A DNA stretch of 64,000 bases from AA29 sp041481445 (GCA_041481445.1 JBGPBV010000007.1:19370-83369); one strand, 5' to 3'; shown: positions 41,249 through 50,220, numbered from the stretch's first letter. Notes: generated from the letters alone by a model not told the origin. Numbers and translations are program-made.

Positions 41249-42337
41249 TTATGCAACCCAGGCCCGCCGGGCCACGGTGGCGCGGTCGATGCGCGGCCAG
41301 ACCAGTTCGTGGCCGATCCCGGGACGGGTCGGGACGGCGATCTGCCCCTCGGGAGACACCACGACGGGCGGGTCCACCAGGTCCTCCTCGAAGTAGCGCG
41401 CGCTGGCCGACGTGTCTCCGGGCAGGCAGAACCCGGGCAGGGTCTGCAGATGGACGTTGGCCAGCCGGCCGATCCCGGACTCCAGCATCCCGCCGCACCA
41501 GACGGGGACACCCCGCGCGCGGCACAGGTCGTGGACGGCCAGGCTGGCCCCGAACCCGCCCAGCCGGCCCGCCTTGATGTTGATGATCCGGCAGGCCCCG
41601 AGGTCGATCGCGTGGCGGGCGTCGTCCACAGAGCGGATCGACTCGTCCAGGCAGATCGGCGTGCGCAGGTCACGCGCCAGCGTGGCATGGTCGACGATGT
41701 CGCTCCAGCCCAGCGGCTGCTCGATCATCATGAGGCCGAACTCGTCGAGCTCGCGCAGATGGGGGGCGTCGTCGAGCGTGTACGCGCTGTTGGCGTCCAC
41801 CATCAGGGGCACGCCGCCGAAGCGCGCGCGTAGCGCCCGCACCAGCCCGCAGTCGTGCCCGGGCTTGATCTTGATCTTGAGGCGCCGGTAGCCGGCCGCG
41901 AGCTCCGTCTCCACCTTGCCGAGCAGGGCCGCCTCGTCCTCCTGAAGGCCGACGGAGACGCCGGCGTCGATCGCGGTCCGGTCCCCGCCGAGGACGCGAT
42001 GCAGCGGGACACCCTCGCGGCGGGCCCACAGCTCCCAGACCGCCATCTCGAGCGCCGCCTTCGCCATCTCGTGCCCGCGCACGCGGACGAGGCCGGGCAG
42101 GACCCGGCGCGGATGATCGATGTCGAGCTCGAGCAGCAGGGGCACCAGGAACTCGTCGAGGATGTGCCACACGGTGCCGTTGGTCTCGGGCAGGTAGAAG
42201 GGGTCGCGGTCGGCCACGCACTCGCCGTAGCCCGTCACACCCTCCGCGGAGACGGACACGAGCAGGAACTCCTTCCGTGTCGTCCTTCCGAACGAGGTCT
42301 CGAACGGATGGCGCAGGGGCAGGGCCAGCTCGCGCAC
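41249..42337 (-). CDS. o-succinylbenzoate synthase / N-acylamino-acid racemase (MenC family)
   Basis: A protein of about 362 residues of the enolase superfamily. All MenC/NAAAR catalytic positions are visible: the KxK pair in RLKIKIKPG (about 154-156), Asp181 in DANSAY, Glu206 in EQP, Asp231 in DES and Lys255 in NIKAGRLGG. No other menaquinone gene is nearby, while a deacylase-type M20D gene is, which favours N-succinylamino-acid racemase activity. The GTG start at 42337 seems short: LRIERVE just upstream fits the family's first strand, implying a CTG start at 42358. Confidence 0.85.
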   Translation of the reverse strand: MRELALPLRHPFETSFGRTTRKEFLLVSVSAEGVTGYGECVADRDPFYLPETNGTVWHILDEFLVPLLLELDIDHPRRVLPGLVRVRGHEMAKAALEMAVWELWARREGVPLHRVLGGDRTAIDAGVSVGLQEDEAALLGKVETELAAGYRRLKIKIKPGHDCGLVRALRARFGGVPLMVDANSAYTLDDAPHLRELDEFGLMMIEQPLGWSDIVDHATLARDLRTPICLDESIRSVDDARHAIDLGACRIINIKAGRLGGFGASLAVHDLCRARGVPVWCGGMLESGIGRLANVHLQTLPGFCLPGDTSASARYFEEDLVDPPVVVSPEGQIAVPTRPGIGHELVWPRIDRATVARRAWVA

Positions 42338-42368
42338 CTCGACACGCTCGATCCTCAGCGCCCGGTCC

Positions 42369-44246
42369 TCACGAGAACCTGTGCTTGCGCATCCACAGCT
42401 CGAGGGTCAGGAGCAGCCAGAGCTGATGGCCGTGGTCGGCGCGGCGGGCCAGGTGATCGTCGTAGAGCGCGCGCACGCGCCCGACGTCGAGGCGATCGGC
42501 GAGGCGCGGCCGGTCGAGCAGGGTCTCTTCCACCATCGGGCGCAGCTCGCCGCGGAACCACGACCCCAGCGGCACCCCGAAGCCGTGCTTCTTGCGGTCG
42601 ACGATCTCGCGCGGCAAGAGCTCGGCCACCGCCTCCTTGAGCACGACCTTGCCCTTCCGGCCCCGGCGCTTGAAGCGGTCGGGCAGGCGCGCCGCGTACT
42701 CGGCCAGGGCGCGGTCGAGGAGCGGGCTGCGCGTCTCCAGCCCGTGCGCCATCGACATGCGGTCCATCTTGGGGAGCAGGTCGTCGAGCAGGTAGGTCCG
42801 CGCGTTGAGGTACAGCAGGCGCGAGAGGAGCGAGCGGCCGTGGCCTTTGGCCAGGGCCTCGCGATAGGAGGCGAGGACGTCTCCGTTGGCATGGCCCCGC
42901 AGGAGCGACGGGATGTCGCGCGGGTCGAAGAACGTGCTCCAGCCCGCGATCCGGTCCACTTCGGGACGGCCGCCCTTGTCCGCGAACCGGCGCAGCCGCG
43001 TCAGGGGGCCGTGATGGGCGGCGCCCTTGGGGAGCGCGCGGGCCACCCCGCCCATCATCGTGCGCAACGGCCCGGGGATCTTGTCGGCCAGGAGCGCGGC
43101 CCAGAACTTGTCGTAGCCCGCGAACACCTCGTCCCCGCCGTCCCCGTTGAGGGCGACGGTGACCTCCCGCCGCGCCTCGCGCGACACGAGGTAGGTGGGC
43201 AGGGCCGAGGAGTCGCCGAACGGCTCGTCGTGATGGTGGAGCAGCGTCTCCATCAGCTCCGCGGCGTGGGGCGCGACCACCGACTCGTGATGGTCGCTGC
43301 CGATGTGCCGCGCCACCCGCGCCGCGTGCTTTCGCTCGTCGAAATAGGCGTCCCCCTCGAAGCCGACCGCGAACGTCTTCACGCGCCCGGGCACCAGGCG
43401 CGCCATGAGGGCGGCCACCGCGCTCGAATCGAGGCCGCCCGAGAGCAGCACGCCCAGGGGGACGTCGGAGACGAGGCGCTTGCGCACGGCCGCTCTCAGC
43501 AGATCGAGCACGCGCTCGGCCGCCTCCCTTGGCCCGACCGCGGCCTCCTCGCCCTCCGGGGGGAAGGCCAGGTCCCAGTAGCGCCGGGGCGCGCCCACGC
43601 CGTGGGCGTCCGCGATCATCAGGGACGCGGGCGGGAGCTTGCGGATGCCGCGGAACAGCGTGTGCGGGGTCGGCACGTAGCCGAAGGCGAGGTATTCGCC
43701 GAGGCGCTCCTCCGCCATCTCCGCGGGCGCGCCCGCGGCGAGCAGGGCCTTGATCTCGGAGCCGAAGACCAGCCGCCGCTCGTCCGACCAGTAGTAGAGC
43801 GGCTTCTTGCCGAAGGGGTCGCGGGCGAGCAGGAGACGGCGGCGGCCCGCGTCCCAGATGGCGAGCGCGAACATGCCGTCGAGGGCGGGGATGATCTCGT
43901 CGCCCTTCTCCTCGTATCCATGGGCGATCGCCTCGGTGTCGCCGTGGGTACGGAAGGTGTGCCGGGGCGCCAGCTCGGCGCGCAGCTCCTGGAAGTTGTA
44001 GATCTCGCCGTTGAGCATCACCTGCACGCGTCCGTCCTCGCCGCCCAGCGGCTGGTTGGCCGCCTCGCTCAGGTCGATGATCGAGAGCCGGCGATGGACG
44101 AGGCCGAGGGCGGGCGTGCCCGCGTGGTCCTCGAACGTGCCCTGGGCGTCGGGACCGCGATGGCACAGCGTGGCCCCCATGCGCTGGAGCAGCTCGACGT
44201 CGGCAGGCGCGCCGTCGAACCGGAGGACGCCGGCAATGCCGCACAT
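42369..44246 (-). CDS. asnB: Glutamine-hydrolysing asparagine synthase / amidotransferase
   Basis: A 625-residue two-domain enzyme. The N-terminal Ntn glutaminase has Cys2 (MCGIAGVLRF) as nucleophile, with HRRLSIID and NGEIYNF. The C-terminal synthetase has the ATP pyrophosphatase loop LSGGLDSSAVAALMA and later FAGYDKFWAAL and MDRMSMAHGLETRSPLLD. Size and sequence fit AsnB-like amidotransferases found in exopolysaccharide loci as well as free-asparagine synthases. It is 16 bases downstream of fur and 31 bases upstream of the MenC-like gene, suggesting one transcript. Confidence 0.9.
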   Translation of the reverse strand: MCGIAGVLRFDGAPADVELLQRMGATLCHRGPDAQGTFEDHAGTPALGLVHRRLSIIDLSEAANQPLGGEDGRVQVMLNGEIYNFQELRAELAPRHTFRTHGDTEAIAHGYEEKGDEIIPALDGMFALAIWDAGRRRLLLARDPFGKKPLYYWSDERRLVFGSEIKALLAAGAPAEMAEERLGEYLAFGYVPTPHTLFRGIRKLPPASLMIADAHGVGAPRRYWDLAFPPEGEEAAVGPREAAERVLDLLRAAVRKRLVSDVPLGVLLSGGLDSSAVAALMARLVPGRVKTFAVGFEGDAYFDERKHAARVARHIGSDHHESVVAPHAAELMETLLHHHDEPFGDSSALPTYLVSREARREVTVALNGDGGDEVFAGYDKFWAALLADKIPGPLRTMMGGVARALPKGAAHHGPLTRLRRFADKGGRPEVDRIAGWSTFFDPRDIPSLLRGHANGDVLASYREALAKGHGRSLLSRLLYLNARTYLLDDLLPKMDRMSMAHGLETRSPLLDRALAEYAARLPDRFKRRGRKGKVVLKEAVAELLPREIVDRKKHGFGVPLGSWFRGELRPMVEETLLDRPRLADRLDVGRVRALYDDHLARRADHGHQLWLLLTLELWMRKHRFS

Positions 44247-44262
44247 GAGCGAAAGGCCCGGC

Positions 44263-44733
44263 TTACCGGCGCGCTTCCGGCCGGGTCTTCGCCGCCGTCG
44301 TGCAGTCGCGGCAGTATCCGAAGATCTGGTGCCGATGGCCGTCGATGACGAAGCCGATGTCGGCGGCGATCTCGTCCTGGATCCGCTCGATCTCGGCGCT
44401 GGAGAACTCGAAGATCTCCCCGCACGACTTGCAGATGAAGTGGTCGTGGTGCTCGCGCTTGTACTCGCGCTCGAAGCGCGTCTGGCCCTGCAGGACGAGC
44501 TCGGTGGCGAGGCCGGCGGCCTGGAGGAGCTTGAGCGTGCGATAGACGGTGGTGCGCCCGATGTCGGAGCGGCGCTTCTGGACGAGCTGGAGCAGGTCGT
44601 CCACCGAGAGGTGGCGCTCCGAGCGCAGGAACGTATCCAGGATCGCCTCGCGCTGCTCGCTGCGCTTGAGGCGGTTCTTCACGAGATAGGCGGCGAAGAC
44701 CTCCTTCTCTTCGCGCCCGACTTCGTTCGCCAC
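44263..44733 (-). CDS. Fur-family metal or peroxide-responsive repressor
   Basis: A 156-residue regulator. The winged-helix DNA-binding part (RLKRSEQREAILDTFL, RSDIGRTTVYRTLKLLQAAG) fills residues 20-80. The dimerisation half has the REHHDHFIC metal site and two CxxC pairs (CKSCGE, CRDC) for structural zinc. Fur, PerR and Zur cannot be told apart by eye. GTG start lies about 9 bases from a predicted -10, so the message may be leaderless. It precedes asnB in the same direction. Confidence 0.9.
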   Translation of the reverse strand: MANEVGREEKEVFAAYLVKNRLKRSEQREAILDTFLRSERHLSVDDLLQLVQKRRSDIGRTTVYRTLKLLQAAGLATELVLQGQTRFEREYKREHHDHFICKSCGEIFEFSSAEIERIQDEIAADIGFVIDGHRHQIFGYCRDCTTAAKTRPEARR

Positions 44734-44742
44734 CGTACGGGC

Positions 44743-44772
44743 AGACTAACGCCCGGCCCGGGGAGGTGTCAA
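44743..44772 (-). promoter_or_regulatory. Predicted promoter of the fur-asnB-menC operon
   Basis: On the minus strand TTGACA (44767-44772) precedes TAGTCT (44743-44748) with an 18-base spacer. The predicted start site is within a few bases of the fur GTG. The plus-strand promoter of the opposing gene starts about 75 bases further right. Confidence 0.6.
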
Positions 44773-44846
44773 ACCGTTTCCGGCCAGCATCTTCCGGCCG
44801 CGCCCGCCGGGTGCTACCGACCCCTGTGATCCAGGCCCGACCGTCT

Positions 44847-44875
44847 TTGACTCGGGCTCGGAACAGGTCTACCGT
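44847..44875 (+). promoter_or_regulatory. Possible promoter of the secreted-protein gene
   Basis: TTGACT (44847-44852) and TACCGT (44870-44875) are separated by 17 bases. The ATG at 44886 lies 10 bases after the -10, giving a very short leader, and the site argues against the upstream in-frame GTG at 44874. Confidence 0.4.
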
Positions 44876-44885
44876 GAGTCGGCCC

Positions 44886-46295
44886 ATGTTGTCTCGCCTC
44901 AAGCTCGCCGCCCTGATCACGGTCGTGGGCATCGCCGCCCTGCTACCGCTCTACGGCGACCCTCGCAACGCCCCCGTGACGCACGCGGAATGGGCGCGCA
45001 TGCTGCTGCGCGGCCTCGGCATGGAGGAGGCGATCCGGCAGACTTCGACCGCCGCCCAGGCCTTCGCGATCCTGTCCTGGAAGAGCAGCCTCACCTTCCG
45101 CGCCGACCGCTATCTCACGGGCGACGACGTGCGCGTGGACGGCGAGGGGGAGCAGCGCCAGGTGGTGGCCACGGGAGAGGTCGGAGAGGTCAGCTACGCG
45201 GTGGCGGTGGTGCGCGCCGGCAACTACAGCTTCCGCGTGCACGTGGCGGGCGACCCCGAGCGCCCGGTCTCGGCCGAGCTCGCACGCGTCGGCGAGGTCA
45301 CGCCGCTCGGCGCCTTCACGGTCCGGCCGGCGGTGGCCATGACCTGGGTCGACGCCGGCACCGCCCACCTCGATCCCGGGGCCTACACCGCGTCCGTGCT
45401 GCTGCCGCGCGGCGCCACCCTCGAGAACGTCGAGGTGGCCCCGCCCTGCGTGGTGCCGATCGAGCCCCCGAACGGCTGGAAGGCGCCGGAAGTCCTGACG
45501 TCGGAGGACGCCGCGGTCACGATGGTGCAGGCGCTCGACCGGCTGTCCGAGCTCCCGCCCGCGGACACGCCGCTGGAGATCGACGCCTCGCAGTTCCAGA
45601 CGGAGTGGAGCGGCACGCCGGTGGCGACCAGCCCCGGCGGCCTGCAGTCCGCGGTCCAGGGGGGGACGGCGGGCACGCGCGCGATCGTCGTCGTGGACCT
45701 GCCGGACCCGGGTCAGTACACGATCTCGGCGTTCGGCCTCACCGGCGGCGGCCAGAGCTGGACGGCGGATGCCTGCCTGAAGTCGGTCGTCTGCGCGAAG
45801 AAAGACCCGCGCGCGGACCTCGCAGAGTGGCGGCCGGTCCTTTCCGGGCCGTTCGCGGCCGGCCGGCATTCGTTCTCCGTCCTCCTCGCTCCCGGCGCGA
45901 TCATCGAGCGCGTGCGAGCAGAGAGGAAGAAGAACACGCCCGCGGACTACGTCGCGACCCTGCGGCGGATCGGCTTCGACGTGGGACCCTCGGGCCCGAT
46001 GGAGCGCAACCGCGCCGTAGACGCGATGAAGTTCCTCGACCACAAGGCGGCGCCCCTGAAGGAAACGCTGTGCGGCGACGTCGTGCTGCCGACGATACCG
46101 CCGGGCTCGCGGCCGGGGACCACCGTCGCCGAGATCCCCGGATCCGGTGGCGCAACGACGCCGCTGAATCCCGGCACCGGGCCGCCCTCCATCGGGGGCA
46201 GCGGACCGGGAGGCGGAGTGGGGACCATACCGCCGACGCTGCCGCCGCAGGACGTCTCCACGCCGGTGCAGCCGCTGGCGAGTCCCCGGCCCTAG
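44886..46295 (+). CDS. Predicted secreted protein of unknown function
   Basis: About 469 residues beginning with a signal peptide or anchor (residues 5-23). Two beta-rich regions can be seen at about 55-160 (RADRYLTGDDVRVDGEGE, RAGNYSFRVHV) and about 230-345, each with GxYTxS-like strands resembling carbohydrate-binding or Ig folds, followed by a Pro/Gly/Thr-rich tail of about 65 residues. CLKSVVC could form a disulfide. No enzyme motif. It lies between fur and the exopolysaccharide operon and converges on the FecR-like gene; an envelope or matrix role is inference. GTG 44874 is an alternative start. Confidence 0.6.
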   Translation: MLSRLKLAALITVVGIAALLPLYGDPRNAPVTHAEWARMLLRGLGMEEAIRQTSTAAQAFAILSWKSSLTFRADRYLTGDDVRVDGEGEQRQVVATGEVGEVSYAVAVVRAGNYSFRVHVAGDPERPVSAELARVGEVTPLGAFTVRPAVAMTWVDAGTAHLDPGAYTASVLLPRGATLENVEVAPPCVVPIEPPNGWKAPEVLTSEDAAVTMVQALDRLSELPPADTPLEIDASQFQTEWSGTPVATSPGGLQSAVQGGTAGTRAIVVVDLPDPGQYTISAFGLTGGGQSWTADACLKSVVCAKKDPRADLAEWRPVLSGPFAAGRHSFSVLLAPGAIIERVRAERKKNTPADYVATLRRIGFDVGPSGPMERNRAVDAMKFLDHKAAPLKETLCGDVVLPTIPPGSRPGTTVAEIPGSGGATTPLNPGTGPPSIGGSGPGGGVGTIPPTLPPQDVSTPVQPLASPRP

Positions 46296-46319
46296 AAGCC
46301 GGGCGCGCGCCGCCCGCGG

Positions 46320-47153
46320 CTACTGATCCACCACGCAGAACAGCCCGGACGCCGACGACTTGCCCTCCACGCCACGCTCGTCGATCGACGAGACGCGCCA
46401 CTGGTACGTGCCCGGCCAGCGCGTGGGGACGTCGAGGAACGCCACTTCGACCTCACGCGTGAGCAGGACGTCGTCGCCGGACAGCGTCAGCACCTGGACG
46501 TGGTACCGCCGGCCGACGCCGGCGCTCGTCCACGTCAGGCGCGCGGGCTTTCCCTTCTCGACGTAGGACGGGTCCTTCCCCGGCCGCAGTCCTCCAGGAG
46601 CAGCCGGCAAGGCACCGAGCTGCGGCTCTCCGCTCGCCGCCACGAGCAGGCCCTGTCCCGGGTCCACCACCACCGTGCCCGACCTCGTCTTGACGCTGAA
46701 GCGGCCGTCGAGCGAGGAGACGCGCGTGAGCAGGGCGGCGTCGTCGCGGCGGACGACCACGCTGCCGCGCCCGCGCACCTCGGCCTCCGGAGTGACGACC
46801 TTCAGGATGTCGGCGCGGGTGGCGCGCTGCTCGACGCGGCCCTTCTCGAGGGCGGCGGAGAGCACCGTGCTCGGGGTGAGGCCGACGATGCTGTCGCTGC
46901 CGATGAGGATCCGCATCCACGGGAGGAGGATCCAGGCCAGCCCGTCTCCCGCCGTGCGCACCGACTCTCCCGGGGCCAGGCGGAACTCGCTGCCCGCGGC
47001 CTTCCAGGAGTCGCCCTTGCCGCGCTCCACCGTCCCTTCGACGACGCGCACGGGGGCGACGGGCACGGCCGGCGGAGGCGGGAGATGCCGCTTCACCTCG
47101 ACCTTCTGCCCGGCCAGGAGGGGGAGGGCCAGCAGGAGAACGCCCAGCGGCAC
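46320..47153 (-). CDS. FecR-like domain secreted protein
   Basis: A 277-residue protein with a hydrophobic N-terminus (PLGVLLLALPLLAG), likely a signal peptide. Residues about 45-190 look like the FecR/OmpA-adjacent beta domain (GSEFRLAPGESVRTAGDGLAWILL in parts, then ATRADILKVVTPEAEVRGRGSVVVRRDD in parts), a fold found beside exopolysaccharide and surface-layer genes. The C-terminal 85 residues form a fibronectin-like beta-sandwich. GTG start, 2 bases after the Wzc-type stop, so it is the last gene of that operon. Confidence 0.65.
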   Translation of the reverse strand: MPLGVLLLALPLLAGQKVEVKRHLPPPPAVPVAPVRVVEGTVERGKGDSWKAAGSEFRLAPGESVRTAGDGLAWILLPWMRILIGSDSIVGLTPSTVLSAALEKGRVEQRATRADILKVVTPEAEVRGRGSVVVRRDDAALLTRVSSLDGRFSVKTRSGTVVVDPGQGLLVAASGEPQLGALPAAPGGLRPGKDPSYVEKGKPARLTWTSAGVGRRYHVQVLTLSGDDVLLTREVEVAFLDVPTRWPGTYQWRVSSIDERGVEGKSSASGLFCVVDQ

Positions 47154-47155
47154 GC

Positions 47156-49258
47156 TCAGCGGTTCCCGACCGCCACGTCTTCCGCCGGCCTCGCCTCCGT
47201 CGGCTTCTTGTTCGCGGCCTGGGAGGGCGTGTCCGTCTCGTGCGGGTAGTAGTAGTAGTAGTAGCCCTTGGCCCGCACGTTGACGGAGTTGAGCACCACT
47301 CCGAGCACGTTGTCCGTCACCTTGCGCAGCGCGGTCAGGTGGCGCCGGATCAGCTTCTTGTCCGCGGTGTTGTACTGGACGACGAACGTGGTCATGTCGG
47401 AGTACCGGGCCAGGAGCTGGGCGTCCGTCACCGAGGCCAGCGGCGGCGAGTCGATGAGGATCCACGAGAAGTGGGCGCGCAGGCGGGCCAGGAAATCCCC
47501 CATCGTGGGCCGGGTGAGGATGGCGGGGGGATTGGGGGGAAGCGGCCCCGTCGCCAGCGCGTACAGGTTGGGCACCTTCGTGGGGCGCACCAGCGCGTCG
47601 AGGTCCTCGTGGTTCACGAAGAAGTTCGTGACCCCCGGCTCGCGCGTGAGCCCCAGGCGGCTGTGGAGCTGGCCGCGGCGCAGGTCGAAGTCCACGAGGA
47701 CGGTCTTCTCCCCCGAGGACGCGAGCAGCTTGCCGAGGTTCACGAGGGTGGTGGTCTTGCCTTCCTGGGGCACCGTGCCCGTGACCAGCACGATCTGCCC
47801 GCCCTCGTCCTTGCGCCCGAAGATGAGCGCGGTGCGGAGGTTCTGGTAGGCCTCGGTGACGAAGTGCACGTTGGCCTCGTCGTACTGCGGCACCGCGGCC
47901 AGGAGGTCGATGTGCAGGAAGCGCTCGATCTCCTCCGGGTCCTTGATGGTGTTGTCCAGGTAGTCGCGGCCCAGGACGAGACCGACTCCGAGCATCAGGC
48001 CCAGGAAGACGGCCGCGGCGGCCACTTTCCGCTTGTTGGGGCGGATCGGGTAGGCGGGCGGAGTGGCCCGCTCGACCACGCTCACGTTGTTGTTCCGGAT
48101 GGAGGAGGCGATGTCGGTCTCGTTGAGCTTCTGGAGGAGGACGTCGTAGAGGCCCTTGGCCGATTCCGCCTCCTTCTTGAGGGCGTCCAGCTCCGCCGCC
48201 TTGCGGCTCTGGGAGGCGGCCTGCGCCTTCTCGCTGTCGATGGCCCCGTGCAGCTCGGTCTCGCGCTTCTGGATCTGCTCGTACTCCGCGTGCATGGCGG
48301 CCACGATCTGCGTCCCCTGCTTGTCCTTCGCCTTCTGCGCCTGGTCGATCTGCAGCCGTACCTTCTGGACCTCGGGATGGCCTTCCTTGAACTCCTGGCG
48401 CAGGCGCGCGAGCTCATTGCTGGCCTGGGCGATCTGCGCGTTGAGGGTCATGATGATGGGATCGGCCGCGAACTGGGGCACGGCGTCGAGCGACCGGCCG
48501 GCGTCCTTGAGCTGGCTGATCTGCTTGAGGGCGGCCTCCAGCGCGATGCGGCGGGCCTGGGCCTCGATGAGGTCGGCGGTCAGCTTGGAGATGGAGCTGG
48601 TCACGGCGGAGGTGCTGCCCTCGGGCACGAAGAGGTCCTGGGTCTGGTAGCTCTTGAAGAGGCGGTCCTGGGCCTCGCGCATGTTCTTCTGGGTCGCCCC
48701 CAGCCGCTCCTGGAGCCACTCGTAGGCCTTGCGGGCCGCCTCCACCCGCGTGGAGATCACTTCCTCGATGTAGACGTCGGCCAGGCTGTTGGCCCAGAGG
48801 GCCGCTTCCTGCGGGTAGCGGTGGGTGACGTGGATGAGGACGAGCCGGCTCTCCGGCACCGGCTCCACCGCCACGTGCGACATGAACGCCGCCCCCGCGT
48901 CGCGGGCCTCGGCGGTCGCCGGGTGATCGTCGAGCTTGAGGCGGGCCAGGACCTTCTCTCCCAGCGCGGCCGACTGCAGCACGCGGAACTGCGTGTTGTA
49001 GAAGTCGGTGTTCTGCCAGTAGCTGCCGGCCATCGCGTCCTGCACGCTCAGGAAGGTCGGCGTGGGCGGGTCGATCTGCACCATGACCGAGGCGCGGTAC
49101 TCCGGCGTCTGCGCGAAGGCGAGCAGGAGCCCGAGGGCCAGGCCGAGCGTGGACGAGGAGGCGAGCAGGATGCGGCTCTTCCAGAGGAGGTTGCCGTAGT
49201 AACGGAAGTCGATCGCGTTGTCGGCCGGGGCGGGGGCCGAGGGGACGTGGCTGCCCAC
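47156..49258 (-). CDS. Wzc-type exopolysaccharide chain-length/tyrosine kinase
   Basis: A 700-residue protein joining a Wzz domain to a BY-kinase. Membrane helices lie at about 27-48 and 420-445, around a long periplasmic coiled coil (about 180-400). The kinase has Walker A GTVPQEGKTTT near 495, Walker A' VLVDFDLRRG near 527 and Walker B WILIDSPP near 604. The tail carries six consecutive tyrosines (666-671), the autophosphorylation cluster. It controls polymer length and export with the Wza-type protein. GTG start, 2 bases after the upstream stop. Confidence 0.92.
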   Translation of the reverse strand: MGSHVPSAPAPADNAIDFRYYGNLLWKSRILLASSSTLGLALGLLLAFAQTPEYRASVMVQIDPPTPTFLSVQDAMAGSYWQNTDFYNTQFRVLQSAALGEKVLARLKLDDHPATAEARDAGAAFMSHVAVEPVPESRLVLIHVTHRYPQEAALWANSLADVYIEEVISTRVEAARKAYEWLQERLGATQKNMREAQDRLFKSYQTQDLFVPEGSTSAVTSSISKLTADLIEAQARRIALEAALKQISQLKDAGRSLDAVPQFAADPIIMTLNAQIAQASNELARLRQEFKEGHPEVQKVRLQIDQAQKAKDKQGTQIVAAMHAEYEQIQKRETELHGAIDSEKAQAASQSRKAAELDALKKEAESAKGLYDVLLQKLNETDIASSIRNNNVSVVERATPPAYPIRPNKRKVAAAAVFLGLMLGVGLVLGRDYLDNTIKDPEEIERFLHIDLLAAVPQYDEANVHFVTEAYQNLRTALIFGRKDEGGQIVLVTGTVPQEGKTTTLVNLGKLLASSGEKTVLVDFDLRRGQLHSRLGLTREPGVTNFFVNHEDLDALVRPTKVPNLYALATGPLPPNPPAILTRPTMGDFLARLRAHFSWILIDSPPLASVTDAQLLARYSDMTTFVVQYNTADKKLIRRHLTALRKVTDNVLGVVLNSVNVRAKGYYYYYYPHETDTPSQAANKKPTEARPAEDVAVGNR
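47246..47263 (-). repeat. (TAC)6 microsatellite coding the Tyr cluster
   Basis: Six identical TAC codons in a row encode Tyr666-671 of the kinase. The trinucleotide repeat keeps the frame whatever its length, so slippage could change the number of phosphorylatable tyrosines without breaking the protein. Confidence 0.9.
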
Positions 49259-49260
49259 GG

Positions 49261-50220
49261 CTAGAAGAGCCGTCGGGACACGGTGATCACGTCGTTGGGG
49301 CTGACCGGGGGATCGGCCGCGCTCCCCTTGCGCACGGCCTTGAGGTCGACCTTCGTGATCGTCACCGTCCCCGTCGCAGGGTCGATCCGCCGCACCTTGA
49401 CATCGCTGCTCCCGAAGCGGGTCAACCCTCCCGCCGTGGAGATCGCTCCCGTGACGGTCAGGTCCCCTTCGATCGGATACCGCCCGGGACGCGTGACCTC
49501 GCCTTCCACGGTAACATACTGGCGCGCCGGGGCCGTAATCACGTCCCCGTTGCGGAGCGGCATCTCCAGGCCCACGTAGTCCTGGCCGCTGAAGGTGCCC
49601 CCCAGACGCAGGCGCAGCGCCTTGCCTCCGCCCTCGAACACGCCGTCCGTGCGCGTGATGACGACCTCGCCGGAGGCGCGGGGCGTGAACCCGCCCGACT
49701 CCACCAGCACGTCGATCAGACGGCTCCCCCCGCGCAGCACCTTCCGCCCCGGCGTGTTGACCTCGCCCAGCACCACCACGAACTGGCTCTGGTACTCCTT
49801 GACGTGGACCTCCACGTGCGGGTTCACGAGGAAGTCCTTCTCCAGGAGCGTCGTCATCTTGCGCTGGATCTCGGCCACGGTCAGGCCGGCCACCGGCACC
49901 TCGTTGAGCAGGGGGAAGGTGATGGTGCCCGTCGTCTGCACGGTGGCCAGTCGCGAGAGGTCCGCGTTGCCGAGCACGGCGATGTCGAGCACGTCGCCGG
50001 CGCCCACGCGATAGTCGTCGCGCGCGTCCGCGGGCGTGGCCGAGGGCAGGGGCGTCGGCGAGGGATCGGGAAGGACCGGCGCCACCGGGGCGGGCGAGGA
50101 CGGAGCGGGCACGGCCTGGGCGGCGAGCGTGACGAGCGAGGCCGGAACGTCCGCCCGGGCCCCCAGGGCGAGGGCGACCAGGCCGACGGAGACCGCCGGA
50201 CGCCACAGTGACGAGATCAT
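49261..50220 (-). CDS. Wza-type polysaccharide export protein
   Basis: A 319-residue outer-membrane export protein. A Sec signal peptide (about 1-24) has no lipobox cysteine. After a Pro/Ala linker the Poly_export domain (YRVGAGDVLDIAVLGNADLS) is followed by two SLBB domains (VVVLGEVNTPGRKVLRGG and VTVEGEVTRPGRYPI in part), the pattern of Wza/GfcE. No long amphipathic C-terminal helix is obvious, so the adjacent barrel may form the actual outer-membrane pore. ATG overlaps the barrel stop (ATGA). Confidence 0.88.
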   Translation of the reverse strand: MISSLWRPAVSVGLVALALGARADVPASLVTLAAQAVPAPSSPAPVAPVLPDPSPTPLPSATPADARDDYRVGAGDVLDIAVLGNADLSRLATVQTTGTITFPLLNEVPVAGLTVAEIQRKMTTLLEKDFLVNPHVEVHVKEYQSQFVVVLGEVNTPGRKVLRGGSRLIDVLVESGGFTPRASGEVVITRTDGVFEGGGKALRLRLGGTFSGQDYVGLEMPLRNGDVITAPARQYVTVEGEVTRPGRYPIEGDLTVTGAISTAGGLTRFGSSDVKVRRIDPATGTVTITKVDLKAVRKGSAADPPVSPNDVITVSRRLF

